A DNA stretch of 64,000 bases from Pimelobacter simplex (GCA_016803235.1 JADCLI010000013.1:51866-115865); one strand, 5' to 3'. Shown: positions 1 to 8,839, counted from the stretch's first letter. Made by a program: numbers and translations. Notes: generated by a model from the sequence alone, not told the origin.

Positions 1-77
1 ACTCCTCCGTCGACCTGGTGGGCGGCTTCGCCTGCTTCGCGAACCTGCTGCGGGAGTACGTCGCGGTTCCCGCCTGA
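1..77 (+). CDS. C-terminal tail of an unidentified protein (partial)
   Basis: An open frame enters the window from the left and stops at TGA 75-77. The visible 24 residues (reading from base 3) end in LLREYVAVPA. The hydrophobic, helix-like tail is faintly reminiscent of the C-termini of carboxymuconolactone-decarboxylase-like proteins, but it is too short to assign. The 5' end lies outside the window and no function is proposed. Confidence 0.4.
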   Translation, partial: SSVDLVGGFACFANLLREYVAVPA

Positions 78-495
78 ACCAGGCCCTTCGGACACGGCTG
101 CGGGTGCGCATCACACGCTGGTCCTGCCCGCAAGCAGCCCGAGACGACATCGACCGCCCCGCCGCAACGGCCCGGTCGCTCTTGACGCCTGCCCTGGGAC
201 CTTCGATGACGGGTGCGCCGATCGTGCGGCAACGGCGCCCGGTCTCCGCGGGTCGCTCCGGGCTCAGCGACGCCCGCGTCGGGTCGACGACATCGCCCAG
301 CGGGGGACACCGGGACACGGGATTGCGCCTGCGTAGTTCGCGGAGGAGAGGACGCGTCAGCCCATTGCTATCTGACTTAAGTTTAAGTAAGTTTGCGTGT
401 GATGTGACGCAGCCCACTCTGGCCGATCAGTCGGCGCTGCCGTGAGCTGGGACAAGGCAAGCCGGTCGCCACAGACCACTGAGCAAGGAGTCCTC
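78..495. other. intergenic region upstream of the NCS-like lipoprotein
   Basis: This 418-bp stretch holds no convincing gene; the open frame at 104-445 has no codon-usage or domain support. The only structured element seen is the AT-rich palindromic island at about 371-395, described separately, which is probably the promoter/operator of the downstream lipoprotein gene. Confidence 0.5.
375..388 (+). promoter_or_regulatory. inverted repeat ACTTAA-GT-TTAAGT, putative operator
   Basis: The sequence ACTTAAGTTTAAGT is a perfect 6-bp inverted repeat with a 2-bp spacer. It sits in a conspicuously AT-rich island within very GC-rich DNA, about 110 bp upstream of the lipoprotein start. Such islands usually mark a promoter plus repressor site in actinobacteria. 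No cognate regulator is visible to the right; it may be encoded to the left of the window. Confidence 0.45.
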
Positions 496-1038
496 ATGTT
501 CAACAAGTTCCAGATTGCCGCTGCGGGGTTGGTACTCGCTGCGACGCTCAGCGGATGCGGCAGCGACACCGCCGACGAGGACGTGTCCTCTGGTCCCAGT
601 GCTTCGGTGGACACCACTGCGCCGAGTGCACCGGGAACTTCCGCCACCGTCGAGCCGAGCCCGACGGCTGCTCCGGTCCTCGGGAGCCTCGAGCTCGCCC
701 CCGGGACGGGCGTGAAGGACGGACAGAAGATCAAGGTCACGATCGGGGGATACGGACAGCTCACCGGCAAGGCCTCGGTGGTCCTCTGCTCGCCCGCGGT
801 GGTCTCGGACACCTCGAACCCCCAGAAGTACTGCGACATGCGACCGGAGTCGATGGGCATGATCGAGATCAGCGGCGGTGCCGGTTCCGGCTCCTTCACC
901 GTGCGGGTGGGCGAGTCCTTCCAGGCCGAGCTGCCGACCTCGACCTGCGAGCCGGGAGGCAAGTGCCTCGTGCTGGCCACGAGCACGACCCAGGACCCGC
1001 AGTACGCCTCGATCGCCGAGGTCGCGTTCGCGTCGTAG
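496..1038 (+). CDS. lipoprotein with a neocarzinostatin-family Ig-like domain
   Basis: A 180-residue exported lipoprotein. ATG 496 was chosen because AAGGAG lies 5 bp upstream and because the protein then starts with a lysine and hydrophobic segment ending in the lipobox LSGC. A Ser/Thr/Pro-rich linker follows, then a C-terminal beta domain. The domain has the layout of the neocarzinostatin apoprotein family: an opening APGTGVKDG strand, two separated cysteine pairs (the second CEPGGKC), a GSFTVRVGESF strand, and a closing AEVAFAS strand. Known family members bind enediyne chromophores, but most genomic homologues have no assigned ligand. A terminator-like hairpin (1065-1095) separates it from the ABC importer, so it may be made in excess and capture or present a ligand. 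The fold is read from the pattern; the role is inference. Confidence 0.7.
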   Translation: MFNKFQIAAAGLVLAATLSGCGSDTADEDVSSGPSASVDTTAPSAPGTSATVEPSPTAAPVLGSLELAPGTGVKDGQKIKVTIGGYGQLTGKASVVLCSPAVVSDTSNPQKYCDMRPESMGMIEISGGAGSGSFTVRVGESFQAELPTSTCEPGGKCLVLATSTTQDPQYASIAEVAFAS

Positions 1039-1064
1039 GCCCGGGCCGGGAGGGGCCCGGCCGA

Positions 1065-1095
1065 GCTCGGCTCCCGCCCAGGGCGGGAGCCGAGC
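1065..1095 (+). terminator. perfect 15-bp hairpin after the lipoprotein gene
   Basis: GCTCGGCTCCCGCCC (1065-1079) pairs perfectly with 1081-1095 across a one-base centre, so the effective loop is a few bases. No U-tract follows. It lies between the lipoprotein stop and the importer start and probably terminates or attenuates read-through, or protects the 3' end of the lipoprotein mRNA. Confidence 0.6.
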
Positions 1096-1165
1096 CCCGC
1101 CTGCCGCGCGACCGGTTCCGACGTCCGTCCGTCGAGGCGAGAGCCACATCCGAGGAGTGAGTGTT

Positions 1166-4159
1166 GTGACGCTGGGGACCCTGGTGCTGGGCCTGCAGAG
1201 CGGGTTCACCATAGGCCTGCTGGCCGTCGGCCTGGTGCTGATCTACAAGGCGAACCGGTTCATCAACCTGGCCCACGCCCAGCTGGGCGCAGTCTCCGCC
1301 CTGCTGATGGCCAAATGGGTGCTGGACTGGGATTGGAACTGGTGGGCGGCCTTCGCGCTGAGCATCCTGGTCGGCGGGGTGGTCGCTGTCACCATCGAGT
1401 GGTGCCTGATCCGGCCGGTCCGCAAGCGCGGTGGGTCCAGCCTTCCGCTGCTCCTGATGTCGATCGGCGCGTCGCAGCTGCTGCTCGCGCTGTGCTACTT
1501 CCCGGTACTGGGCCCGGACCGGGAGAAGGCAGAGGCCTACCCGCAGCCCTTCGAATCGAAGGTCGACGTCGGAGGCGTCCTTCTCAGCGGGATGGACATC
1601 CTCACCCTCGTCCTGGTCCCGGTGATCGTCGCAGTCCTCGCGACCTTCCTACGGACCTCGTCGATGGGCCGCCAGATCCGTGCTGCGGCCAACAACATCG
1701 ACGCCGCGAGGTTGTGCGGCATCTCGGTCACCCGCGTCAGCCTCGTCACCTGGGGGATCGTCGGCGCCCTGTCGGCGATGGCCGCGGTTCTCGCGGCACC
1801 GAAGCAGGCCAGCTTCGACGTCGCAGCCCTGGGCCCCAACCTGTTGTTGCTCACACTCGGCGCGGCGGCGTTCGGCGCGTTCGTCTCGCTGCCGGCGGCA
1901 CTCGGCGGTGGACTCGTCCTCGGCATCATCGGCCGGGTCGTCGCTGCTGAGACGAGCAACGAGGCCGCATCGCAGGTCGTCACGCTTCTCGTCGTCCTCG
2001 CGGTCCTGGCCATCCGGAACAGGGCGCTGGCTACCGCGTTCGCCACCGGCGGGAGCGCCGCGCCGGAACGACGGCCGGTGCGCATTCCGAGCCAGCTGCA
2101 GTCGTCGCGCCTGGTGCGCTTCGGTCCGTCTTCGGCGAAGCTCGTCCTCCTCGCCGCCGCGGTCGCCCTCCCGTTCCAGCCCTGGTTCAGCAGCAACGGC
2201 GACCGGTTCCTGCTCGTGATCCTGGTCGTCTACGCGTTGGTCGGGATCTCCCTCACCATGCTGCTGGGGCTGGGGGGGCAGGTCAGTCTGGGCCAGTTCG
2301 CGATCGTCGGCTTCACGGCCTTCCTGGCTGCCCGGCTCGTACCGCAGGGCTGGACCCTGCCCGCGCTGCTGCTGATGGCCGCGGTCGTCGGCGCCGCGGT
2401 GATGGCCATCGTCGGTCTCCCCGCACTGACCGCCCGTGGGTTGAGCCTGGCGATCACCACGCTCGGGCTCGCCGTCGTTGGCCCCGAGTGGCTGTTCCAA
2501 CAGGAGTGGTTCTCCGGGACCAGTGGCGGATCCGTCAGCTTCGACGCCGCCCCCCTGACCCGGAGCCTGGGTGGGTCCGACTCGCACCTGACCCTCTACT
2601 TCGTGGCCCTGGTCGTCCTCGTCCTGGCGATAGCGGCGTGCGGTGCGCTGCGCCGCGCCGGCAGCGGGCGGGTGATGATCGCGATCCGCGACAACCAGCG
2701 CGCCGCCAATGCGCTGGGCGTGTTCGCCCCGTCGGTGCGGCTGTCGACGCTCGCGATCTGTGGGGCGATCGCAGGCGTCGCCGGAGTGCTCTACGCCGAC
2801 GCGTTCCGGTACGCCTCGCACGCCCAGTTCGGCGCGAGCATCTCGATCGCCCTCCTGGCCCTCCCGATCATCGGCGGACTGGGCTCGGCCGGAGGGGCGG
2901 TCGGCGCGACCGTCTTCGTCTATGGGGTCGTGCTGTTCCTCGGACCGGTGATCACGCCGCTCTTCGACAGCCTTGGCGTCGGGCTCGGACTTCAGCTGGC
3001 GCTGTCGTCGTTCGGCGTGATCACGATGATCCTCCAGTTCCCCACCGGACTGGCCGGCGGCGTGCAGTCGGCCTGGCAAGCGGTGCTGGACCGCCTGGCC
3101 CGCAACCTGTCCCCGGTCGGCCGGGCAGCGACGTCCTCGGCGAGCCCGACCGACGTCGGCGTGTCCCTGCACGGCGAACCCGTGCGCCGGGGGGACCCGC
3201 GGCCGGCCGTCGACCCGGTGGCCGGTGGCCGTTGGGCCCGACGACTGGCGAAGCTGTCCTCGGCCGGCGGAGTGGAGTCCGCGGATCCGCTGGTGGTCAC
3301 CGACGTCACCTGGAGCGCAGGCGGAGTCTCGATTCTCAACCAGGCCTCCATCCGCGTCGGGCGCGGCGAGATCGTCGGCCTGATCGGGCCGAACGGGGCG
3401 GGCAAGACCAGCCTGATGAACGTCGTCTCCGGCGTCGTGACCGCCGATGCCGGCACCGTCGAAGTGTTCGGTCGTCCGGTGCTGGACCTCCCGGCGGACT
3501 TCCGGGCTCCGTTCGGAGCCGCGCGATCCTTCCAGGACGCGTCCCTGTTCAGCGGTCTCACGGTGCGCGAGACCATCCAGGTCGCGCTGCACCCGAGGTA
3601 CCGGGTGAGCAGTGGCGCGTCGATGATCGGCGCTCCTTGGGCCCGCGCCGCCGAACACGGTTCGCACGATGAAGCAGACCTGGTGATGGCGCACTTCGGC
3701 CTGTCGGCATGGGCGAACACCCTGACCAGCGACCTGTCGACCGGTACCCGCCGGATCTGCGACCTCGCCGCCCAGGTCGCAACTCGTCCGCGATTGTTGA
3801 TGCTGGACGAGCCGACCGGAGGTGTGTCGCAGCGTGACGCGGAGGCCTTCTCCCCGTTGCTGCGCAGCATTCGCGATGAGCTGAACTGCTCGATCCTCAT
3901 CGTCGAGCACGACATGCCGCTGTTGATGTCCTTGTGCGACCGCGTCTACGCCCTGGAGGCGGGGCGCGTGATCGCCGCCGGCACACCTCCCGAGGTCCGC
4001 GAGCACCCGGCGGTGATCGCGAGCTACCTGGGGTCGAACGAGGTGGCGATCAAGCGCTCCGGTACGACGCACGCCGAGGGCCGCGATGCCGGACGCGACC
4101 CTTCTCCGCCGGCTCCGGCGCACGTTGCAGATCGACACGACTTGGAGACATTTCGATGA
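1166..4159 (+). CDS. fused ABC importer: LivH-type permease + LivM-type permease + LivG-type ATPase
   Basis: A 997-residue polypeptide carrying three normally separate subunits of a HAAT/branched-chain-amino-acid-type importer. Residues ~1-290 are a LivH permease with several membrane segments, ~325-640 a LivM permease (the LGLGGQVSLGQFA motif), and ~710-965 an ATPase. The ATPase has Walker A GPNGAGKT near 741, signature-like LSTGTRR near 856, Walker B LLMLDEPTG near 877 and the H-loop region IVEHDM near 911. The signature is LSTGT rather than LSGGQ, as in some LivG proteins. GTG 1166 was chosen because GAGGAG lies 8-9 bp upstream and it begins the first membrane helix. It overlaps the binding-protein gene by ATGA. 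The substrate is unknown; the Liv family also carries amides, urea and aromatic or alicyclic acids. Confidence 0.9.
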   Translation: MTLGTLVLGLQSGFTIGLLAVGLVLIYKANRFINLAHAQLGAVSALLMAKWVLDWDWNWWAAFALSILVGGVVAVTIEWCLIRPVRKRGGSSLPLLLMSIGASQLLLALCYFPVLGPDREKAEAYPQPFESKVDVGGVLLSGMDILTLVLVPVIVAVLATFLRTSSMGRQIRAAANNIDAARLCGISVTRVSLVTWGIVGALSAMAAVLAAPKQASFDVAALGPNLLLLTLGAAAFGAFVSLPAALGGGLVLGIIGRVVAAETSNEAASQVVTLLVVLAVLAIRNRALATAFATGGSAAPERRPVRIPSQLQSSRLVRFGPSSAKLVLLAAAVALPFQPWFSSNGDRFLLVILVVYALVGISLTMLLGLGGQVSLGQFAIVGFTAFLAARLVPQGWTLPALLLMAAVVGAAVMAIVGLPALTARGLSLAITTLGLAVVGPEWLFQQEWFSGTSGGSVSFDAAPLTRSLGGSDSHLTLYFVALVVLVLAIAACGALRRAGSGRVMIAIRDNQRAANALGVFAPSVRLSTLAICGAIAGVAGVLYADAFRYASHAQFGASISIALLALPIIGGLGSAGGAVGATVFVYGVVLFLGPVITPLFDSLGVGLGLQLALSSFGVITMILQFPTGLAGGVQSAWQAVLDRLARNLSPVGRAATSSASPTDVGVSLHGEPVRRGDPRPAVDPVAGGRWARRLAKLSSAGGVESADPLVVTDVTWSAGGVSILNQASIRVGRGEIVGLIGPNGAGKTSLMNVVSGVVTADAGTVEVFGRPVLDLPADFRAPFGAARSFQDASLFSGLTVRETIQVALHPRYRVSSGASMIGAPWARAAEHGSHDEADLVMAHFGLSAWANTLTSDLSTGTRRICDLAAQVATRPRLLMLDEPTGGVSQRDAEAFSPLLRSIRDELNCSILIVEHDMPLLMSLCDRVYALEAGRVIAAGTPPEVREHPAVIASYLGSNEVAIKRSGTTHAEGRDAGRDPSPPAPAHVADRHDLETFR

Positions 4160-5589
4160 CCCCCTTCCAGCAGTTCCGTCTCTGGGCACGTCGGGCCCCG
4201 GTCCTCGAGCGACTGGCTACCGCCGCGGTCGGCATCGTGCTGCTCGGAGTCCTCGCGTGGGCGGTGGTGCCACTCGCGACCACCGGAGCCTCGAGCGAGG
4301 CGCCGGCATCCTCCGGACTGTCGTTCGCAGACCTGGACGGGGGTTCGCAGGCGCCGCCCGCCGTGGCACCGCCGCAGACCGCCCCGAACCCCTGTGCCCC
4401 GCCGCCGGCCGATGCCCAGGGTGTCACCGACGATTCCATCGACGTGGGGGTCGCTCTGGTCGACCTCGGTGGTGCGGCCGGGAACGAGACCTTCGGGCTC
4501 GCCTCGGTTCCCGATCAGAAGGCGGCGTACAGCGCCGTGGCGGCAGACATCAACAAGGCGGGCGGTGCCGCCTGCCGCAAGATCGTGCTGCACTTCTACA
4601 ACGCGAACGCGTCCTCTCCGGACCTGATGCACCAGACCTGCCTGGCGATCCTCCAGGACAAGCCGTTCGCCGTGCTCGACGTCGGTGGATTCCAGTCGCA
4701 GGTCGATTGCGTCACCGATGCCAAGGTTCCGTTCTTCACCGCCCGGCTCAGCCTGGCGGACGCCTCCTCGAAGTACCCGTACCTGTTCGCGCAGCAGGCC
4801 GACGAGGTCTCGCTGCACAACAGCGTGTACGCACTCAAGTCGCTGGGCTACTTCGACGGTGATCCCAAGGTGGGGGTGGTCTATCGGGACTGCCAGGCGG
4901 CCGTGGTCGAGGACTACTTCGGCTGGCTCTCCGACATCGGGATCGCCGAGCGAGAGGTCGTCAAGTACAACTTCGGCTGCCCGAACGGGTTCGCCGCCCC
5001 CGAGGCCCTGCAGCAAGCGGTTCTCAAGCTCAAGAAGGAGGACGTGACGCGCGTCCTCCCCATCGGCATGGCCGCCGACTTCGCCAACCTCACCAAGTCG
5101 GCCCAGGAGCAACAGTTCAAGCCGAAGTACGGGGTCAGCGGCGCCGACGGCATCCTCGATGTGACCTATGGTCTGCTCGGACCGGACTTCGAGAACCTCG
5201 AGGGATCGATCGGGATCTCGGCTACCGCGTTCGGTGAGGAGCGATCCGATGTCGAGCCGGCTACCGGTACCAAGGCGTGCAACGCGCTGATGACCGGCGT
5301 CGGGCTCCCTGCGGTGTACGACCAGAAGGCAGGCTTGGGTGGGCACGCCTGTACCCAGCTCTGGGAGCTGCAGGCAATGCTCAACAACGTCACGGAGGTG
5401 TCCACGACTGCCCTGGCCGAGGGCTTGTCGAAGGCCGGACCTCTGCCGCACTCCTACCCGGCCGGGCCGACGGCCAATACCGATCCGCGGATCACGTTCG
5501 GTGGCCAGTACTGGCGGGCGATGGAGTTCAAGGGCGACTGCGATTGCTGGGACCTGCTCGACGAGACCTTCAAGCCGGGGTTCCCGTGA
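4156..5589 (+). CDS. membrane-anchored periplasmic-binding-protein type 1 (ABC importer substrate receptor)
   Basis: A 477-residue substrate receptor of the HAAT family. ATG 4156 overlaps the upstream stop (ATGA) and has TTGGAG 8 bp upstream. The N-terminus is basic, then a single hydrophobic segment at residues ~21-42, then an Ala/Pro-rich linker to ~90. The bilobed ligand domain follows, starting with TDDSIDVGVALVDLGG. No lipobox cysteine is present, so the receptor appears tethered by an uncleaved helix, unlike the lipid-anchored receptor at 38065. Many cysteines in the domain (for example CPNGFAAPE and CDCWD) suggest disulfides. It belongs to an operon with the fused permease/ATPase and the second ATPase. 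Confidence 0.85.
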   Translation: MTPFQQFRLWARRAPVLERLATAAVGIVLLGVLAWAVVPLATTGASSEAPASSGLSFADLDGGSQAPPAVAPPQTAPNPCAPPPADAQGVTDDSIDVGVALVDLGGAAGNETFGLASVPDQKAAYSAVAADINKAGGAACRKIVLHFYNANASSPDLMHQTCLAILQDKPFAVLDVGGFQSQVDCVTDAKVPFFTARLSLADASSKYPYLFAQQADEVSLHNSVYALKSLGYFDGDPKVGVVYRDCQAAVVEDYFGWLSDIGIAEREVVKYNFGCPNGFAAPEALQQAVLKLKKEDVTRVLPIGMAADFANLTKSAQEQQFKPKYGVSGADGILDVTYGLLGPDFENLEGSIGISATAFGEERSDVEPATGTKACNALMTGVGLPAVYDQKAGLGGHACTQLWELQAMLNNVTEVSTTALAEGLSKAGPLPHSYPAGPTANTDPRITFGGQYWRAMEFKGDCDCWDLLDETFKPGFP

Positions 5590-6308
5590 CCGGCCGGCTC
5601 CTGGAGGTCCGCGACCTCGAGTTCGCCTACGACCGGATGCCGGTGCTGTTCGGGGTCTCGCTGCATGTCGACCCGGGTGAGTCCGTCGCGCTGCTCGGTG
5701 CCAACGGGGCCGGGAAGACCACACTGCTGCGTGCGCTGGCGGGACTGGAGCGGCCCAGCGGCGGGTCGGTGCACTTCGACGGCGCCGACATCACCGGCGT
5801 CGCGGCCGAGCGGCTGGTGAGACGCGGGATCGCGCTGATCACGGGAGGTCGCTCGGTGTTCACCGAGATGACCGTCGCGGAGAACCTGGAGCTCCAGGCG
5901 CGAGCGTTCGCAGGCGACCGTCGTGAGCTCGCCGCACGCAGGGACCAGGTCCTGACGACCTTCCCGCGCCTCGGCGAACGGATGAACCAGCTGGCGGGGA
6001 GCATGTCCGGAGGAGAGCAGCAGCAGCTGGCACTGGCCAAGGCGATCCTGCTCAGGCCGAAGCTGCTCTGCATCGACGAGCTGTCCCTGGGACTGGCGCC
6101 GATCGTGGTCGGCGAGCTCCTGGAGATCGTCGGCCGGATCAGCGCCTCCGGGATCGCGGTCCTGCTCGTCGAGCAGAGCCTCAACATCGCGGCCGATCTG
6201 TGCGCACGCACGGTGTTCCTGGAGAAGGGCGCGGTGAAGTTCGAAGGCAGGACGTCCGACCTGCTGGAACGAGATGACATCGCCAAGGCCGTCTTCCTGG
6301 GGGCCTGA
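5586..6308 (+). CDS. LivF-type ABC transporter ATPase
   Basis: A 240-residue cytoplasmic ATPase, the usual LivF length. GTG 5586 overlaps the preceding TGA by four bases and starts exactly at the beta strand that opens the fold. Walker A is GANGAGKTT at residues 38-46, the signature MSGGEQQQLALAKA starts near 140, and Walker B LLCIDELSLGLAP is near 160. The second glutamate is present (IDEL). It supplies the second nucleotide-binding domain for the importer whose first ATPase is fused to the permeases. LLVEQSLNIA matches the LivF H-loop region. Confidence 0.9.
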   Translation: MTGRLLEVRDLEFAYDRMPVLFGVSLHVDPGESVALLGANGAGKTTLLRALAGLERPSGGSVHFDGADITGVAAERLVRRGIALITGGRSVFTEMTVAENLELQARAFAGDRRELAARRDQVLTTFPRLGERMNQLAGSMSGGEQQQLALAKAILLRPKLLCIDELSLGLAPIVVGELLEIVGRISASGIAVLLVEQSLNIAADLCARTVFLEKGAVKFEGRTSDLLERDDIAKAVFLGA

Positions 6309-6374
6309 GGAGCACGTCACCCAGTACCCGCCGCGAGACCGGAGGGGTCTCGAGGCTGAGATGAGGAGAGCACC

Positions 6375-7238
6375 ATGCACACAACACCGAAGCGCATGTC
6401 CCGGTTGGTCACGGCCCTGGCGCTCAGCTGCGCGGCCGCGCTCGTGGCTGCGACCACGGCAACGCCGGCCGTGGCGACGGCGGCTGCAGCAGGCACGCCC
6501 GTCGCCACTGCCGTGGCCGACCCGACCGTGCCCACCTTGAACGACTGGGACTGCCGTCCCAGCGCCGCTCACCCGACGCCTGTCATCGTCGTGCACGGCA
6601 CCATGGGCGACAGTGTCAGCCTCCTGGAGAACCTCGAGGCCGCGCTGCTCGATGGGGGCTACTGCGTCTTCGCGCTCGACTACGGAAACCGGGGCACCGG
6701 TCCGATCGAGGACTCGGCCGCAGAGCTGTCCACCTACGTGGACCGCGTGCTCGCTGCGACCCACGCCAAGAAGGTGAGCTTCGTCGGGCACAGCCAGGGC
6801 GGCATGATGCCGCGCTACTACCTGAAGTACCTCGGCGGTCAGGACAAGGTGGACGACCTGGTCGGGCTGGCGCCGTCCAACCACGGCACCTATCACTGGC
6901 TGCTGCTCGGCATCGCCGGGATCGTCTGCCCCGCCTGCGCCCAGCAGGGTGCCGGCTCGCCGTTCATCACCGACCTCAACTGGGGCGACGAGACGCCCGG
7001 TGACGTGAGCTACACCAACGTCATCACCCAGTACGACGAGGTCGTGGTCCCGGCCAACTCGGGCTACCTGTCGGGCTTCCCGGACCAGGTGTCCAACCTC
7101 AAGATCCAGTCCTACTGCCCGTTCACCGTCGTCGAGCACATCGGCATCCCCGGCGACCAGACCGCGATCGCCATGGCGCTGGACGCTCTCTCGCACCCGG
7201 GTCCGGCGCAGGCGTGGCGCAGCTACCCCTGCTCCTGA
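6375..7238 (+). CDS. secreted triacylglycerol lipase / alpha-beta hydrolase
   Basis: A 287-residue secreted hydrolase. GAGGAGAG precedes ATG 6375. The N-terminal ~44 residues are a classical signal peptide (KRMS, Ala-rich core, AVATA region). The mature part starts with the oxyanion motif VIVVHGTMGD. The nucleophile is Ser140 in VGHSQGGM, and a C-terminal EHIGIP His is a plausible catalytic histidine. The layout fits the bacterial lipase class 2 family (LipA/EstA type), which hydrolyses fatty esters outside the cell. It is separated by 66 bp from the importer operon and may be co-transcribed, suggesting that the importer takes up a released acid; this link is inference. A hairpin terminator follows at 7254-7288. 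Confidence 0.85.
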   Translation: MHTTPKRMSRLVTALALSCAAALVAATTATPAVATAAAAGTPVATAVADPTVPTLNDWDCRPSAAHPTPVIVVHGTMGDSVSLLENLEAALLDGGYCVFALDYGNRGTGPIEDSAAELSTYVDRVLAATHAKKVSFVGHSQGGMMPRYYLKYLGGQDKVDDLVGLAPSNHGTYHWLLLGIAGIVCPACAQQGAGSPFITDLNWGDETPGDVSYTNVITQYDEVVVPANSGYLSGFPDQVSNLKIQSYCPFTVVEHIGIPGDQTAIAMALDALSHPGPAQAWRSYPCS

Positions 7239-7253
7239 TCTGACTGGTTGAAG

Positions 7254-7288
7254 CAGGCTGGGGTGGGGCGTCGTCCCGCCCCAGCCTG
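7254..7288 (+). terminator. hairpin terminator after the lipase
   Basis: CAGGCTGGGG (7254-7263) pairs perfectly with CCCCAGCCTG (7279-7288), and additional G/C pairs are possible inside the loop. No U-tract follows, which is common for actinobacterial terminators. It closes the importer-lipase transcription unit. Confidence 0.7.
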
Positions 7289-7600
7289 GACCCGGTCATG
7301 GATCAGATTGCGACACGCGCGCGTCGTCCCTGATCGCGGCCCCGGGCCCTGCGACCCGCTGTTGCGCCGGGTCGGCCGGACGGTGCGAAACCTTGGAGGT
7401 CCCACGTGGATGCGCCGCTGGCTCCCCGCGGGCGGACGCCTGGTTGGCGTCAGGGCGGGTCAGGCCCGCCGGCGCTACGTCGGCGGCGGCGGGCAGCCTG
7501 GTCGGCCAGCCCGCGGGCGACCCCGTCCGCACCTTGCATCGTGCGGCCGGGAGCGGCATCTCGACGGCGACCGCACTGCCCGCGAGCCGGACGGGAGGCG
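7289..7600. other. intergenic region, nothing recognised
   Basis: This 312-bp stretch lies between the lipase terminator and the 3' end of the minus-strand sulfotransferase. Open frames through it lack domains or start signals, and no hairpin, repeat or RNA gene was recognised. Confidence 0.4.
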
Positions 7601-8839
7601 TTACACCAGGAACCTCGCCGAGTAGGGCTCGAACCGAGTCCGCAGCTCGTCGATGTCGAGGCCGAGGTCTTCGGCTCGGTAGTCGATGGTCCCGAGGCGG
7701 CCTCGGACGTGCGTCTCCAGGTATCCCGCCATGTTGTCGCAAGCGACGTCGGTCACGACGCCGCCGGCAAGCTGGATCACCGACGCTGCCGTGCCGAGCT
7801 CGTCGGCAATGAAGTCGTCGAACCGGACATCGGTGCAGGTGAGGTCGCGCACCCGGTCGCGGTCGTGGACCAGGGTGGTGAGCATGGCGTCGAGGCGATC
7901 GCTCCAGTACCGGCCGGTCCCGACCGCGTCGACGGGATCGGTGGTCATGCGGCGGCTGTAGGCGACCATGGTGGCCATCGACACGGCGACTCTGGCGGGG
8001 TCGCGGTGGGTGAGCGCGACCGTCGCATCGGGGAACACCCTGGCCAGTGTCGGGAGCTGCTCGAGGTGCTGAGGGCTCTTGAGCAGCCACCGCTTGCCGC
8101 CGTCGAGGAATTGCAGCGCCTGCAGCTGGAGGCGCAGGTGGCGGTAGTGCGGCTCCTGGTCGTGCTCGAGGTAGTAGTCCCGCCAGGCCGGCACGTCCGC
8201 GAGCGTCTCGAAGAGCATCGAGGAGAAGTCGTTGGCGAGCAGCTGGATCTCCTCGTGCACGTGGTCGGTGGTCATCTCGTGCATCAGGGGGAACAGCGGC
8301 AGGTTCTGGTGGAGGAAGTCGATGCCCTGGTCGCACCGCTCCCGACGCGGGTCCGGGCTGGTGCCAGATTCCGACGGGAGCGGGAAGGGCTCCAGGCTCT
8401 CCCAGTAGGGGAGGGTGCGGTACAGGCCGCTCGCGGCCAGGAGGTTGTGCAGGTGGGTGGTGCCGGTGCGGGGGAGGCCGGCGATGATCACCGGCGGCGC
8501 GAGCTCCACCTCGTGGATCTCGGGATGATCGCGCAGCAGCCGCTGGAGCAGTGCCCGGTTCTTGAGCAGCTGCACCAACTGGGTGTGGACGATCACCCGG
8601 CCCCAGTTCGTGGCGCCCGGAATGTCGTTCAGCGCACCGAGAAGCACGTCGAGCCGCTCCCGGTAGTCCTGTGGACCGAAGTCGTCGAGACCGGTCTGGG
8701 CCGTCGCTGCGGCGTGCAAGCTCTCGGAGGTCAACGGGAGATCTGCGGCCATCGACCCCATGAGGCCGTGGACCTCCGCGACCTCGGGTGCGAAGCGAGG
8801 CGAGGAAAGGTCGTCGATTCGGGCAGGTTGCTGTGACAT
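7601..8839 (-). CDS. sulfotransferase family protein (PAPS-dependent)
   Basis: A 412-residue cytoplasmic protein of the actinobacterial sulfotransferase_3-type family. The 5'-phosphosulfate loop is GLPRTGTT at residues 121-128, preceded by the strand PPVIIA. A downstream ALTHRDPARVAVSMATMV segment matches the 3'-phosphate-binding region (RDP...S). Members transfer sulfate from PAPS to hydroxylated acceptors, but the acceptor here is unknown. The gene is divergent from a TetR regulator with a palindrome between them, so the regulator is likely to control it. A homologous sulfotransferase/DUF1214 pairing is common in lipid- and steroid-degrading actinobacteria as far as I recall, which is only a weak hint. 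Confidence 0.8.
   Translation of the reverse strand: MSQQPARIDDLSSPRFAPEVAEVHGLMGSMAADLPLTSESLHAAATAQTGLDDFGPQDYRERLDVLLGALNDIPGATNWGRVIVHTQLVQLLKNRALLQRLLRDHPEIHEVELAPPVIIAGLPRTGTTHLHNLLAASGLYRTLPYWESLEPFPLPSESGTSPDPRRERCDQGIDFLHQNLPLFPLMHEMTTDHVHEEIQLLANDFSSMLFETLADVPAWRDYYLEHDQEPHYRHLRLQLQALQFLDGGKRWLLKSPQHLEQLPTLARVFPDATVALTHRDPARVAVSMATMVAYSRRMTTDPVDAVGTGRYWSDRLDAMLTTLVHDRDRVRDLTCTDVRFDDFIADELGTAASVIQLAGGVVTDVACDNMAGYLETHVRGRLGTIDYRAEDLGLDIDELRTRFEPYSARFLV

Noticed and set aside
104-445. 113-residue open frame upstream of the lipoprotein
   Set aside because: No domain, no ribosome-binding site and arginine-rich composition typical of chance frames in GC-rich DNA; it also runs through the AT-rich operator island.
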